This document shows positions 55,284-64,000 of a DNA stretch of 64,000 bases, piece after piece. The stretch is taken from positions 102,175 through 166,174 of the forward strand of contig NZ_FXZB01000006.1 of assembly GCF_900169065.1 (NCBI RefSeq), given 5' to 3'. The first letter of the stretch is position 1, and every line of letters begins with the position of its first letter. The position numbers and the translations under genes are program-made. This DNA comes from Brevibacterium aurantiacum (lineage in GTDB: Bacteria; Actinomycetota; Actinomycetes; Actinomycetales; Brevibacteriaceae). The notes beneath the pieces were generated by a model, which saw only the letters and a program-made list of their open reading frames with translations, was not told the origin of the DNA and did no database searches.

Positions 55284-55634
55284 ATGTTCTACGCGCCCAT
55301 GGCGGGTTACCTGATCGTGGCAGCGGTCAGCGTCGTACTGATCGTCGCTGTGCGCAAAAAGGCGATCGGCAGGAACTCTGCGATAGGAATACGCACGCGG
55401 CACACGCTGGCCTCCGATGCCGCATGGGAGGCAGGCCAACGAGCAGGCGTGCCCTACCTCTTTGGCATGGCCGTCATCAGTATCGGCCATGCCGTGGCAC
55501 TGCTGTGCGTTGAACTCTCGAATGCCACGACGGCCGGCCACATACTGGCCCTGCTCGGGTGGGTTCTCATCCTCGTCTGCGCAGTACTTGCCGTCAGAGC
55601 GGCAAATGCTGCATCGAGATCAGCCGGCCAGTGA
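55284..55634 (+). CDS. SdpI-family membrane protein
   Basis: 116 residues, three membrane segments. The SdpI signature is clear: IGRNSAIGIRTRHTLASDAAWEAG (in parts NSAIGIRTRHTLASD and WEAGQRAG). B. subtilis SdpI gives immunity to the SdpC toxin and titrates its regulator; most other members are uncharacterised. GAGGAG lies ahead of ATG 55284. No SdpC-like toxin gene is visible nearby. Confidence 0.85.
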   Translation: MFYAPMAGYLIVAAVSVVLIVAVRKKAIGRNSAIGIRTRHTLASDAAWEAGQRAGVPYLFGMAVISIGHAVALLCVELSNATTAGHILALLGWVLILVCAVLAVRAANAASRSAGQ

Positions 55635-55675
55635 GGCCAATCCGGCCGTTGGCTGACCCGCACCGTTTACCGGCC

Positions 55676-57331
55676 TTACTGCGCGTCCAGCGCCGCAGCC
55701 TCCCGCTGACCCAGTTCGTCGATGAGCACTCGCTCGTTCTCCGAATAGTCCACGGGTACGACCACGAGGTGGACTCCGCCGGCGGCAAAGGCGGACTCGA
55801 GGACGTCATGCATGTCGTCGACATTTTCCAGCCGGTGCCCGGTGGCCCCGTAGGACTCGGCATAGGCGACGAACTCCGGATTGCCGAACGTCAGGCCGTA
55901 GTCGGGCATGCCGTCCACGGCCTGCTTCCACCGGATCATGCCGTAGGAGCTGTCTTCGAGGACGAGCACCACGAGGTCAAGGCCGAGGCGAACAGCGGTC
56001 TCCATCTCCTGGCTGTTCATCATGAACCCGCCGTCACCGACGACTGCCATGACCCGGCGTTCCGGGTAGGTCAGCTTCGCTGCCATGGCAGACGGCAGAC
56101 CGGCCCCCATGGTGGCAAGTGCATTGTCGAGGAGGAGTGTATTGGCCCGGGTGGTGCGGTAGTTTCGGGCGAACCAGATCTTGTACATGCCGTTGTCGAG
56201 GGCGACGACCCCGTCAACGGGCATGACCTTGCGCACCTCGGCGACGATGCGCTGCGGAATGAACCGGTCATCGTTCGACCGTTCTTCGATCTTCTCCAGA
56301 ATTCCTGCCCGCATCGGCAACAGTGCTCCGGCATTGGGCACGTGTCCGACGAGTTCCACGGCGAGACGGTCGAGGCTGGGCCCGAGGTCACCGATGGTCT
56401 CAACCTGCGGGAAGTAGACCTGCTCGACGACGGCTGCCCGGTAGCCGACGTGGACGACGGTCGGCCCGTTCTCATCCATCGTAAACGGTGGCTTCTCGGT
56501 CGTATCGTGGCCGATGGTGACGATGACGTCGGCCTTCTCGATTGCGTCGTGGACGTAGTCGCGGCTGGTCAGGGCCGCGGTGCCCATGTACAGGCCGGAC
56601 GAACCGGACACGGATCCCTTGCCCATCTGAGTGGTGAAATAGGGGATGCGCACCCGGGAGACGAAACGTGAGAGCGCCTCGCTGCAGTCCGAGCGTGAGG
56701 CATCGGCGCCGAGCATGAGCAGCGGCCGCTTGGCATTCCGGATCACCTGGGCCGCGGCATCGACGGCGTCATCGCTGGCAGTCGCCCGACCATTCGTGTG
56801 CGGTTGGATCAGGTCTGCATGCTCGACAGGCATGGCGGCAATGTCCTCGGGAAGTTCCAGGTGGACCGGGCCCGGCCGTTCGGACCGGGCGACGCGGAAG
56901 GCCTCTCTGACCATGGTGGGGACCATGTTCGCCGAGGTGATCTGTCGGCTGTCCTTCGTCAGCGGCTTCATCGTCGCCACAGTATTCACGATCTGGAAGC
57001 GCGCCTGCTCGGCCGTGCGGATCCCCTTCTGTCCGGTGATCATGATCACCGGCATCCCGCCGAGGTGGGCGTAGGCCGCACCGGTCGCTAAGTTGAGCGC
57101 GCCGGGACCGAGCGTGGTCAGACACACTCCGGGCTTGCCTGTCAGTCGCCCATAGGTTGCGGCCATGAAGGCGGCAGCCTGTTCGTGGCGGGTGAGGACG
57201 AATTCGATCGAGGACTGGCGAAGAGAATCGATGAAATCGATGTTCTCCTCACCGGGGATGCCGAAGATGCGTTCGACTCCCTCGTTCTCCAGGGCCTTGA
57301 CCATGACATCGGAAGCTCGCTGAGTCGTCAT
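55676..57331 (-). CDS. ThDP-dependent acetolactate synthase-like enzyme (large-subunit type)
   Basis: 551 residues. Three-domain ThDP enzyme: pyrimidine domain with the catalytic Glu in LTRHEQAAAFMAATYGRLTG (in part HEQAAAFMAA), central domain, and PP domain with GDGGFMMNSQEMETAV. The family usually continues with N-D before a [N/S]xYGMI motif; here it is VLEDSSYGMIRWKQ, so the expected Mg-binding Asn is Glu. Resembles the stand-alone acetolactate synthase group without a regulatory subunit. Other ThDP reactions cannot be excluded. Separates the small-gene block from pheST. Confidence 0.85.
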   Translation of the reverse strand: MTTQRASDVMVKALENEGVERIFGIPGEENIDFIDSLRQSSIEFVLTRHEQAAAFMAATYGRLTGKPGVCLTTLGPGALNLATGAAYAHLGGMPVIMITGQKGIRTAEQARFQIVNTVATMKPLTKDSRQITSANMVPTMVREAFRVARSERPGPVHLELPEDIAAMPVEHADLIQPHTNGRATASDDAVDAAAQVIRNAKRPLLMLGADASRSDCSEALSRFVSRVRIPYFTTQMGKGSVSGSSGLYMGTAALTSRDYVHDAIEKADVIVTIGHDTTEKPPFTMDENGPTVVHVGYRAAVVEQVYFPQVETIGDLGPSLDRLAVELVGHVPNAGALLPMRAGILEKIEERSNDDRFIPQRIVAEVRKVMPVDGVVALDNGMYKIWFARNYRTTRANTLLLDNALATMGAGLPSAMAAKLTYPERRVMAVVGDGGFMMNSQEMETAVRLGLDLVVLVLEDSSYGMIRWKQAVDGMPDYGLTFGNPEFVAYAESYGATGHRLENVDDMHDVLESAFAAGGVHLVVVPVDYSENERVLIDELGQREAAALDAQ

Positions 57332-57556
57332 GTTTCGACACTACATCTTTTGGAGTGGGGCCTCGATGACTCAGCTCACAGATGTGGGAACGGACCGGGA
57401 TCCGGTGGAGCCGCCTCGGCGAGGGTGGGAGTCACAGGAGCGGCGGGACACGATCCGGACGAGTGGTCGAGCACAGAATCACAGGCGATAGACTTGAGCG
57501 CAGCAGACAAACGGCATTGAAGTACGCAGAAGAAGCAGATTACGCAGATCAGATGA

Positions 57557-58609
<1,053 letters not shown>

Positions 58610-58610
58610 T

Positions 58611-61184
58611 ATGCGCGTCCCACTGAACTGGCTGGCCGACTATGTCGATCTCCCGGCCGATACGGATCCCCATGCCCTGGCAGCGGAGTTCGCTTCGATC
58701 GGACTCGAAGAAGAGGACTTCTTCGGCCCCGAAATCACCGGTCCTCTCGTCGTCGGCCGCGTCCTTGAACTCGTCAAGGAAGAGCACTCGAACGGCAAGA
58801 CCATCAACTGGTGTCGCGTCGATGTCGGGCCTGAGCACAACGAGGACCTCGACGATCCTAAGGATCCGCAGCCCGGTGAAGAGCGCCCGAGCCGCGGCAT
58901 CATCTGCGGAGCCCACAACTTCGTCGTGGGTGACCTCATCGTCGCCTGCCTGCCCGGAGCCGTCCTGCCCGGCGACTTCCAGATCGCGGCGCGCAAGACC
59001 TATGGCCACAAGTCCGATGGCATGATCTGCTCGGCCAAGGAGCTCGGCCTCGGCGAGGACCACGACGGCATCATCGTCCTGACCGACCTGGGCCTGAGCG
59101 GTGAGCCCGGCGACGATGCGATCGCACTCCTGGGCCTCGACCAGGTCACCCTCGACGTCAACGTCACCCCCGATCGCGGCTACCAGCTGTCCATGCGCGG
59201 CATCGCCCGCGAGTACGCGCAGATGAAGGGCCAGGCCTTCACCGATATCGGCAGCTCTGCCGTCGCCGAGGTGAACGCCCCCACCGATGACGGGTTCCCT
59301 GTCGTCATCGAGGACTCCAACCCCATCAACGATGTTGTCGGATGCGGCCAGTTCACCGCGCTGCAGGTCACCGGCCTCGACCCGCAGGCGACAACCCCGT
59401 TCTGGATGCAGCGCCGGCTCACTGCCGCCGGCATGCGCCCTATCAGCCTGACCGTCGACATCACGAACTACGTCATGCTCGAACTCGGCCAGCCTCTGCA
59501 CGCCTATGACACCTCGCTGCTCGGCGAAGAGATCTTCGTGCGCCGCGCCGAGGCGGGGGAGAAGTTCACGACTCTCGACGACGTTGAACGCACGCTCGAT
59601 GTCGAGGACCTCCTCATCACCGACCGCGGTGGCACCGGCGGGAAGATCATCGGTCTGGCCGGAGTCATGGGCGGAGCCGATGTCGAGGTCCACCCCGGAA
59701 CCACCGATGTGGTCATCGAGGCCGCACACTTCGACCCGATTTCGATCGCACGCAGCTCACGTCGGCACCGACTCTCCTCCGAGGCTTCCCGTCGCTTCGA
59801 ACGCGGAGTCGACCCGAAGCTCGGGCCCGTGGCCGCACGCCGCTGTGCCGATCTGCTCGTCGAACTCGCCGGCGGCACGCTCAGCCCGGCGACCACGCAG
59901 GTCGGGCAAGCTCCCGAGCCGACTGTCATCGAACTCCCGGTCGAGCGCGTCGCCTCGCTCGTCGGAGTCCAGTACACAACCGCCGAGGTGACCGGACTGC
60001 TCGAAGGCATCGGCGCGACCATCGATGTCATCGGCAAGGACCGTCTGGCCGTGACCGTGCCCAGTTGGCGCACGGACATCACCGACGCTGTCGACCTCAT
60101 CGAGGAAGTCGCCCGTACCGGCGGCTACGACCGCATCCCATCCATCCAGCCTGCCGCCAGGGCAGGCAAGGGACTGACGGTGGCGCAGAAAGCGCGGCGT
60201 CGGATCTCGAACCTGTTGGCCGCCGACGGGTTCACCGAGGTGCTGTCGTACCCGTTCACGAACGACAAGCGGGACGATCAGCTGCGGCTCGAGGCCGATG
60301 ATGTGCGTCGGAAGCACGTGCGCCTGGCCAACCCGATGTCCGAAGACCTGCCGCTCATGCGCACCAACCTGCTCTCGACGCTGGTCGACCTCGTGGTTCG
60401 TAACCAGGGCCGCGGAGCGAAGGACGTTGCGCTGTTCGAGGCGGGACTGGTGTCCACCTCGGCAGGTCTTCCTGAGGGTCCCGGGCCGCGTCACCTGCCC
60501 GGATATCACCCCACCGAGGCGGAACTCGATAAGATCTACGCCTCGGTGCCTCATCAGCCCTACCACTACGCGGGCATCATCTCCGGAAACGCCGAGATGC
60601 CCGGAGTCTGGGGCAAGGGCCGCAAGGCCGAGGCCACCGACGTCATCGACACCGTGCGCCGGATCGTTGCGGTCAATGGCCTCGAGGTCACCGTCGAGGC
60701 CGATCAGATCGCCCCGTGGCATCCGGGCCGTGCGGCGAAGTTTGTCCTCGCCGACGGTCAGGTGCTCGGTCATGCCGGCGAGCTGCACCCGAAGGTGTGC
60801 GAGAACCTTGGCCTGCCGGCACGGACGGTCGGATTCGAGATCGATCTTGACGCATTGCTGGCTCAGGAGGATCTGCGTGCCTGGGACGGTGCGCTGTCAA
60901 CCTATCCGGTGTCGCGTCAGGATGTGGCGCTCATCGTCGATGCGGAACTGCCGACGCAGACTTTGGCCGCGACGCTGCGCGAAGGTGCAGGGGAGGAGCT
61001 CGAACTGCTCGAGACTTTTGACCTTTACACCGGGGACCAGCTGCCCGAGGGCAAGAAGTCGCTGGCGTTCCGCCTGACCTTCCGCGCCCCAGATCGCACG
61101 CTCAAGGCCGATGAGGCCTCGGCGATGCGTGAGGCGGCAACGAAGTTGGCCGCCGAACGTCACGGCGCCGAAGTCCGCAGCTGA
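58611..61184 (+). CDS. pheT: Phenylalanyl-tRNA synthetase beta subunit
   Basis: 857 residues. tRNA-binding domain with GIICGAHNFVVGDLIVACLPGA (B2), B3/4 editing domain with SRRHRLSSEASRRFERGVD, B5, and a C-terminal anticodon-binding FDX-ACB domain ending SLAFRLTFRAPDRTL. The B3/4 domain is needed for Tyr-tRNA proofreading. Full length for actinobacteria. Confidence 0.97.
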   Translation: MRVPLNWLADYVDLPADTDPHALAAEFASIGLEEEDFFGPEITGPLVVGRVLELVKEEHSNGKTINWCRVDVGPEHNEDLDDPKDPQPGEERPSRGIICGAHNFVVGDLIVACLPGAVLPGDFQIAARKTYGHKSDGMICSAKELGLGEDHDGIIVLTDLGLSGEPGDDAIALLGLDQVTLDVNVTPDRGYQLSMRGIAREYAQMKGQAFTDIGSSAVAEVNAPTDDGFPVVIEDSNPINDVVGCGQFTALQVTGLDPQATTPFWMQRRLTAAGMRPISLTVDITNYVMLELGQPLHAYDTSLLGEEIFVRRAEAGEKFTTLDDVERTLDVEDLLITDRGGTGGKIIGLAGVMGGADVEVHPGTTDVVIEAAHFDPISIARSSRRHRLSSEASRRFERGVDPKLGPVAARRCADLLVELAGGTLSPATTQVGQAPEPTVIELPVERVASLVGVQYTTAEVTGLLEGIGATIDVIGKDRLAVTVPSWRTDITDAVDLIEEVARTGGYDRIPSIQPAARAGKGLTVAQKARRRISNLLAADGFTEVLSYPFTNDKRDDQLRLEADDVRRKHVRLANPMSEDLPLMRTNLLSTLVDLVVRNQGRGAKDVALFEAGLVSTSAGLPEGPGPRHLPGYHPTEAELDKIYASVPHQPYHYAGIISGNAEMPGVWGKGRKAEATDVIDTVRRIVAVNGLEVTVEADQIAPWHPGRAAKFVLADGQVLGHAGELHPKVCENLGLPARTVGFEIDLDALLAQEDLRAWDGALSTYPVSRQDVALIVDAELPTQTLAATLREGAGEELELLETFDLYTGDQLPEGKKSLAFRLTFRAPDRTLKADEASAMREAATKLAAERHGAEVRS

Positions 61185-61201
61185 GAACAGTGCGTAACAG
61201 T

Positions 61202-61234
61202 GCCCGGTCGACCGCTAGAGTGGTTCGACCGGGC
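61202..61234 (+). terminator. Terminator after pheT
   Basis: Ten-base perfect arms (GCCCGGTCGA and complement) with a 13-base loop, 17 bases after the pheT stop. Confidence 0.7.
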
Positions 61235-61362
61235 TCTGTCGTATCTGCTCAGCGCATCGCGGCAGAGCGCACAAGAATGACCGAACACGCGGCCGTGAGC
61301 ACTTGTCGTTCACATCACGACACCTGACTACCCGCACCAGATCACTACCGAGGAGTTCTGAC

Positions 61363-62244
61363 ATGTCCGAGAAGCTGCCTTACGGAACGAACCTGCCCAC
61401 CGGCGACACCGCATCTGAAGCGACTGCGGTCCCGTCCGAGACGATCGCGCTCATCACCGGCGGCGCCCGCGGAATCGGACGCCACCTGTCGGAGGCGTTC
61501 GCGAAAGCCGGGTATGACGTGATCGTCACGGCCACCTCGGCGGAGAAGGCGGAAGCTGCGGCTGAAGAGATCGCTGAGGCGACCGGGGGAGCGGTGACCG
61601 GTGTCGGTCTGCGCACTGATGACATCACGGTGGTGAACCAGCTGCGTGACTCTGTCGCTAAACTCGAGAAATCGACGGGGAAGCGTCTGCAGGTGCTCAT
61701 CAATAATGCCGGGCGCATCGAGTCGACCGAGGGGCCACTGTGGGATGCCGATCCGGAGAGCCTCAAGGGCGTCGTCGACGCGAACGTCACCGGGGTTGCG
61801 CTCATGATTAACGTCTTTGCACCCGTATTGATGGCGGGCGCCCAGGCGACCGGCCGTCCCAGCCGCATCATCGACCTCAACTCGGGATCGGGGGCGAAGG
61901 GCACGCCGGCGTATGCAGTGTACTCGGCGTCGAAGGCGTCACTGTTCCGTATTGCTGATTCGGTCGTTCACTTCGGCCACGACAAGGGTTTGCGAATCTT
62001 CGAGATGGCCCCCGGCGTCGTCGAGACGACCATGACGAAGTCGATGCCTGTCCACGATTTCCGTCAGGGCGACGACTGGACCTCACCCGAGAAGGTCACG
62101 GATCTCGCCGTGGCTCTGGCGTCGGGAACGCTGGATGCGTTCACCGGGCGGTATGTTCGCGCCGGTGCGGATTCAGAAGAGTCGTTGCTCGCCGAGGCGG
62201 ATGGCGGACTGTCGGATGCGAACCGTCGGATGGTGCTTGGCTGA
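61363..62244 (+). CDS. Short-chain dehydrogenase/reductase
   Basis: 293 residues. Classical SDR: cofactor loop ITGGARGIGRHLSEAF, NNAGRI, catalytic Ser in LNSGSGAKG and YSASK (Tyr and Lys, spacing three). ATG 61363 follows GAGGAG. The substrate is unknown. The next gene, a pabA-like fragment, starts one base after the stop. Confidence 0.9.
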   Translation: MSEKLPYGTNLPTGDTASEATAVPSETIALITGGARGIGRHLSEAFAKAGYDVIVTATSAEKAEAAAEEIAEATGGAVTGVGLRTDDITVVNQLRDSVAKLEKSTGKRLQVLINNAGRIESTEGPLWDADPESLKGVVDANVTGVALMINVFAPVLMAGAQATGRPSRIIDLNSGSGAKGTPAYAVYSASKASLFRIADSVVHFGHDKGLRIFEMAPGVVETTMTKSMPVHDFRQGDDWTSPEKVTDLAVALASGTLDAFTGRYVRAGADSEESLLAEADGGLSDANRRMVLG

Positions 62245-62245
62245 G

Positions 62246-62620
62246 ATGGTTCCGGACGGGCCGTCGGGAGCGACGCGGCCGCTGCGGACTCTGCTCATCG
62301 ACAATGCCGATTCGTTCACGCTCAATCTCTTTCATCTCCTCGCCGAAGTGAACGGGTGTGCTCCGACGCTCGTGCCCAATGACTGGGCCGAGTTCGAGAT
62401 CAGCGTGCTCGAGGAGTTCGACAATGTCGTTATCTCGCCTGGGCCAGGAACACCGGAGAGGCCGGCCGATTTCGGAATCTGCGCCGAAGTCATCAAGCAC
62501 TCGCCGATTCCTGTCCTTGGCGTATGTCTTGGTCACCAAGGGATCGCGCATGTGCACGGGGGAGTTGTGGCACATGCGCCGGAACCTCGGCACGGCCCAC
62601 GACAGAGTGGTTCTCGGTGA
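62246..62620 (+). pseudogene. Truncated PabA-like glutamine amidotransferase (aminodeoxychorismate synthase)
   Basis: 124 residues. N-terminal two-thirds of a class I amidotransferase: LLIDNADSFTLNLFHLL, VVISPGPGTPERPADFG and the nucleophile motif VLGVCLGHQGIAHVHGGVV. Sequence that looks native ends near APEPRHG; after that PRQSGSR and a stop follow, so the catalytic His-x-Glu and the rest are missing. In related actinobacteria PabA is often fused to PabB. A second frame continues to 62732 (ending REWLEAVSVPPGM) and might be the tail of the original gene, joined by deletion or frameshift. ATG 62246 is one base after the SDR stop. Confidence 0.7.
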
Positions 62621-62739
62621 AGAGGCGCCGCTAGTTCAAACGGCGCCTGACGACGGAAACGGTGAGAAAGCGGAGCGACTTCGACTTTGGCGTGAGTGGC
62701 TGGAAGCAGTTAGTGTTCCTCCCGGCATGTGAATACTGA

Positions 62740-62772
62740 CAAGTCTGTCTGTGGTTAAGTCTGACAGACTTG
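62740..62772 (+). terminator. Intrinsic terminator
   Basis: Perfect ten-base arms (CAAGTCTGTC and complement) with a 13-base loop, followed by TTTGCTTTTT. Confidence 0.8.
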
Positions 62773-62793
62773 TTTGCTTTTTAAGGGAGTTCT

Positions 62794-63621
62794 GTGACCG
62801 AAAGTTCACGGGTTGTCGCAACCACCAGCTACTCTGGTAGCGCGTTCGAACGTGAGTATTCGGTCACGGCGAAACATACTCCTTGGAAGACGACAGTCAC
62901 GGCGGTCTCTATCGACGATGTCGAGTATCCGATCGGCCGACGGACCACATCAGACGGTGAGGATGCACCCGAAGTGGAGATCCGTGCTTCCGGGTGGTTG
63001 ATGGCCCGGCTCAAAGTGCGTCGGCGCAGTGCCGACGGATCGATGGAGGCTCAAGAAGAGGTCTATGTGACCAGTGCCGTCGCCGGAGGTGCCGGTGAGG
63101 TCGAGGTGCGGAAAGACCTCGATGTTGTGCCGTTGCTGCCCGAGGACGGGAGTCGTTCAGAAGCGCGGGAGCGTCGACGGGCGGCACATCCGGAGAGATA
63201 CGCCCTGGTCTCAGGGCTGACGATGCTGATCCGCTTGTTGCTTCCGCTGTTAGGCCTGGGCACCTTGTTCGCTTGGCTGTTCGACCCGATCATGCGGTGG
63301 ATGACAGAAATCGTGTTGCCGTTGTTCGAGCCGTTTACTCAATGGCTGCAAGCAGTTTTCGCCCCGGTGGGCCAGTTCCTCGAGTGGCTGTTCAATCTGC
63401 TGTTCGGGTGGATCCCGGACATATCCCTGGGAGTCCCAGACTGGGTGACGACCACGTTCCGCATTGGGATGCTTGTCCTGCTCGCCTATTTCGCCAGTCG
63501 CAGCAACCTCAAGCGCCGCCAGAAGAAACTCGAAGAATCGCAGGCGGACAGCACCGGCGAGACAGCACCCGAGAGCGAAGGCGAACAGCGCCAGGATGAT
63601 CGCCAGCGACAGCAGTCCTAA
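62794..63621 (+). CDS. Membrane protein of unknown function
   Basis: 275 residues. A soluble, charged N-terminal half (to about 140), a membrane segment (LTMLIRLLLPLLGLGTLFAWLF), an amphipathic stretch with a visible internal repeat (LFEPFTQWLQAV then FAPVGQFLEWLF), a last membrane segment (IGMLVLLAYFAS) and a Glu/Gln/Arg tail. GTG 62794 follows AAGGGAG. No family recognised. It overlaps the next gene on the other strand by four bases at the stops. Confidence 0.7.
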   Translation: MTESSRVVATTSYSGSAFEREYSVTAKHTPWKTTVTAVSIDDVEYPIGRRTTSDGEDAPEVEIRASGWLMARLKVRRRSADGSMEAQEEVYVTSAVAGGAGEVEVRKDLDVVPLLPEDGSRSEARERRRAAHPERYALVSGLTMLIRLLLPLLGLGTLFAWLFDPIMRWMTEIVLPLFEPFTQWLQAVFAPVGQFLEWLFNLLFGWIPDISLGVPDWVTTTFRIGMLVLLAYFASRSNLKRRQKKLEESQADSTGETAPESEGEQRQDDRQRQQS

Positions 63622-63794
63622 ATCATTCTTTCCACTGCCTTGAGGGTCGCCGCTACGACGAGTAGGCAGATCCCCAGTGACAGGAGTCCGATCCACCACC
63701 ATTTCAAGTTGCTGAATCTTCCGAGCAGAGTAGTCGCAATAGCACCCACGCTGAACCATGCGATGATGGCCGGGACTCCGAAGAGCAATGCCAT
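63618..63794 (-). CDS. Small membrane protein, probably missing its N-terminus
   Basis: 58 residues from ATG 63794. Two membrane segments (MALLFGVPAIIAWFSVGAI and WWWIGLLSLGICLLVVAAT). The same frame is open for 27 more codons upstream, coding CAGLGFGCVLTPQDNIQF, which looks like native family sequence, but it has no ATG, GTG or TTG before a stop at 63876-63878. So either the start is unusual or the gene has lost its beginning. Convergent with the preceding membrane protein gene. Confidence 0.5.
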   Translation of the reverse strand: MALLFGVPAIIAWFSVGAIATTLLGRFSNLKWWWIGLLSLGICLLVVAATLKAVERMI

Positions 63795-63947
63795 GAATTG
63801 GATGTTGTCCTGTGGTGTGAGAACGCAGCCGAAACCTAACCCCGCGCATTGGCCGTCCGGAAGCGAATCAGGAGGTCAAGTCCCTTTTCGTGGTGTTCTT
63901 CGGTAGTTCCTTTAACTTGGTATTAAGCAGCGGGGTCGGGCTACGAA

Positions 63948-64000
63948 TCACGCGGTCAGCGGCATCACCACCCCGACCGGGTCGACCTCGGTCTGCCCAT
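63948..64000 (-). CDS. C-terminal end of an unidentified gene (cut by right edge)
   Basis: Seventeen codons enter from the right edge on the minus strand and stop at 63950-63948; the end reads GQTEVDPVGVVMPLTA. Too short to identify. The 70 bases between it and the upstream frame of the small membrane gene show nothing clear. Confidence 0.3.
   Translation of the reverse strand, partial: GQTEVDPVGVVMPLTA

Overview
The window is high-GC chromosomal DNA from an actinobacterium. Gene order, protein content and promoter style fit Micrococcales, and a Brevibacterium-like organism is my best guess (inference, no search was run). No rRNA, tRNA, CRISPR array, transposase or phage gene was seen.

A conserved actinobacterial core backbone runs through the window: dapA and rnj (1.8-4.4 kb); ftsK, pgsA, cinA-type, clgR, DUF3046, recA, recX, miaB, an Rv2728c-type gene, miaA, dapF, a small methyltransferase, hflX, a dinG-type helicase, lexA and a LysM gene (20.4-37.4 kb); hisC, hisB, a membrane protein, hisH, hisA/priA and sseB (37.4-42.0 kb); then DUF1844, infC, rpmI, rplT, a trmH-type methyltransferase, pheS and pheT (50.6-61.2 kb). 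These cover lysine/DAP and histidine synthesis, the SOS response, tRNA modification, DNA translocation, ribosome assembly and phenylalanyl-tRNA charging.

Three accessory blocks interrupt this backbone. Block 1 (4.5-20.2 kb) has a glycolate/lactate utilisation set (LctP-family permease, malate synthase A, GlcDEF), a citrate-type module (CitMHS transporter with a universal stress protein, divergent CitA/CitB-type two-component system), an unrecognised small protein, and an MFS exporter divergent from an ArsR-type regulator and a methyltransferase. Block 2 (42.1-50.5 kb) has an M20 amidohydrolase with an AbgT transporter, a NAD(P)-binding protein divergent from a TetR regulator, and a SWIM/SNF2 helicase. 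Block 3 (53.9-57.3 kb) has small membrane proteins, a pentapeptide-like protein, an SdpI-family protein and an acetolactate-synthase-like enzyme. The left edge holds the end of a flavin oxidoreductase and a TetR gene. The right edge (61.4-64 kb) holds an SDR enzyme, a truncated pabA-like gene, an orphan membrane protein and two fragments.

The most notable regulatory signals are: infC starting with ATC behind a structured leader with an internal terminator; perfect LexA-type boxes at recA and in the lexA/LysM divergon; paired operators at two regulator divergons; and repeated TANNNT-N6-9-start arrangements that imply many leaderless mRNAs. A new system is not demonstrated. The best leads are the infC leader, the SOS-controlled LysM protein, the operator-controlled MFS/methyltransferase unit, and a possible link between a broken pabA and AbgT/M20 salvage.
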